Assembly: GCA_012521995.1 (NCBI GenBank)
Contig: JAAYLH010000106.1
Location: 1 to 63,105 of the forward strand
Length of the DNA stretch: 63,105 bases
From: Bacteroidales bacterium
Lineage (GTDB): Bacteria; Bacteroidota; Bacteroidia; Bacteroidales; UBA7960
Reading direction: 5' to 3'
The position numbers and the translations under genes are program-made. Below the pieces are notes generated by a model. The model searched no databases and was not told the origin of the DNA. It saw nothing but the letters and a program-made list of their open reading frames with translations. Of this stretch, positions 63,033 to 63,105 are shown piece by piece; the first letter of the stretch is position 1; each line of letters starts with the position of its first letter.

Positions 63033-63105
63033 GGCCCGTTCGTCTAGGGGTTAGGACGCAAGGTTTTCATCCTTGTAACAGGGGTTCGAATCCCCTACGG
63101 GCTAC
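63033..63105 (+). tRNA. tRNA-Glu (anticodon TTC)
   Basis: Cloverleaf is complete to the discriminator base: acceptor GGCCCGT/ACGGGCT, D arm with GGGGTTAGG, anticodon stem GCAAGG-like with TTC in the loop (TTTTCAT), and T arm GGGGTTCGAATCCCC. The window ends one base after the discriminator (A at 63104), so any encoded CCA end or following tRNA genes are out of view. Confidence 0.95.

Overview
The window looks like a chromosomal segment of a Bacteroidota bacterium, probably of the Bacteroidales/Marinilabiliales type. The grounds are secreted proteins with type IX secretion (T9SS) sorting tails, TAnnTTTG-type promoters with few Shine-Dalgarno sites, a small RRM/RGG RNA-binding protein, and a run of sppA, folK and a deoxynucleoside kinase. 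No insertion sequence, prophage, CRISPR array or rRNA was seen. One tRNA (Glu) closes the right edge.

Layout. 1-7.5 kb: minus-strand secreted proteins, starting with a giant HYR/PKD-type surface protein that runs off the left edge, and including a T9SS cargo gene that appears to have lost its 5' end. 7.8-11.3 kb: RRM protein, kynureninase, hemolysin-III membrane protein and a DUF302 protein. 11.4-20 kb: an M16 metallopeptidase, divergent from a three-gene RND efflux operon (adaptor, pump, TolC-like channel). 20.5-50.4 kb: a large surface/exopolysaccharide locus. It holds an initiating sugar-phosphate transferase, Wza-like export lipoprotein, Wzc-like tyrosine kinase, WecG/TagA/CpsF transferase, a Wzy-like membrane protein, a Wzx-like flippase, several glycosyltransferases, a NodZ/FUT8-like putative fucosyltransferase, a polysaccharide deacetylase, a methyltransferase, a nucleotide-sugar dehydrogenase and an asparagine-synthase-like amidotransferase. 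A T9SS-exported beta-helix protein with recently duplicated 73-residue repeats sits inside the locus. 50.8-62.6 kb: mostly housekeeping genes (cysS, patatin, aldehyde dehydrogenase, dihydroorotate dehydrogenase-like protein, sppA, folK, dNK) and a TPR lipoprotein.

How the genes work together. The polysaccharide genes make up a Wzx/Wzy-type pathway. A sugar phosphate is loaded on the lipid carrier, extended by the transferases, modified (deacetylation, methylation, oxidation, amidation), flipped, polymerised and exported through the Wza/Wzc pair. Seven minus-strand genes (41.0-50.4 kb) are so tightly packed that they are very likely one operon.

The most unusual signal is a set of three gene-free arrays at about 11.0, 32.6 and 60.6 kb. 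Each is built on an exact 11-bp grid with an ACGT or ACGG/ACCGT core. The rest of the unit differs from array to array, and each array is arranged as a dyad that could fold into a hairpin. I do not recognise this element; the three arrays look like one family under a strict length constraint.
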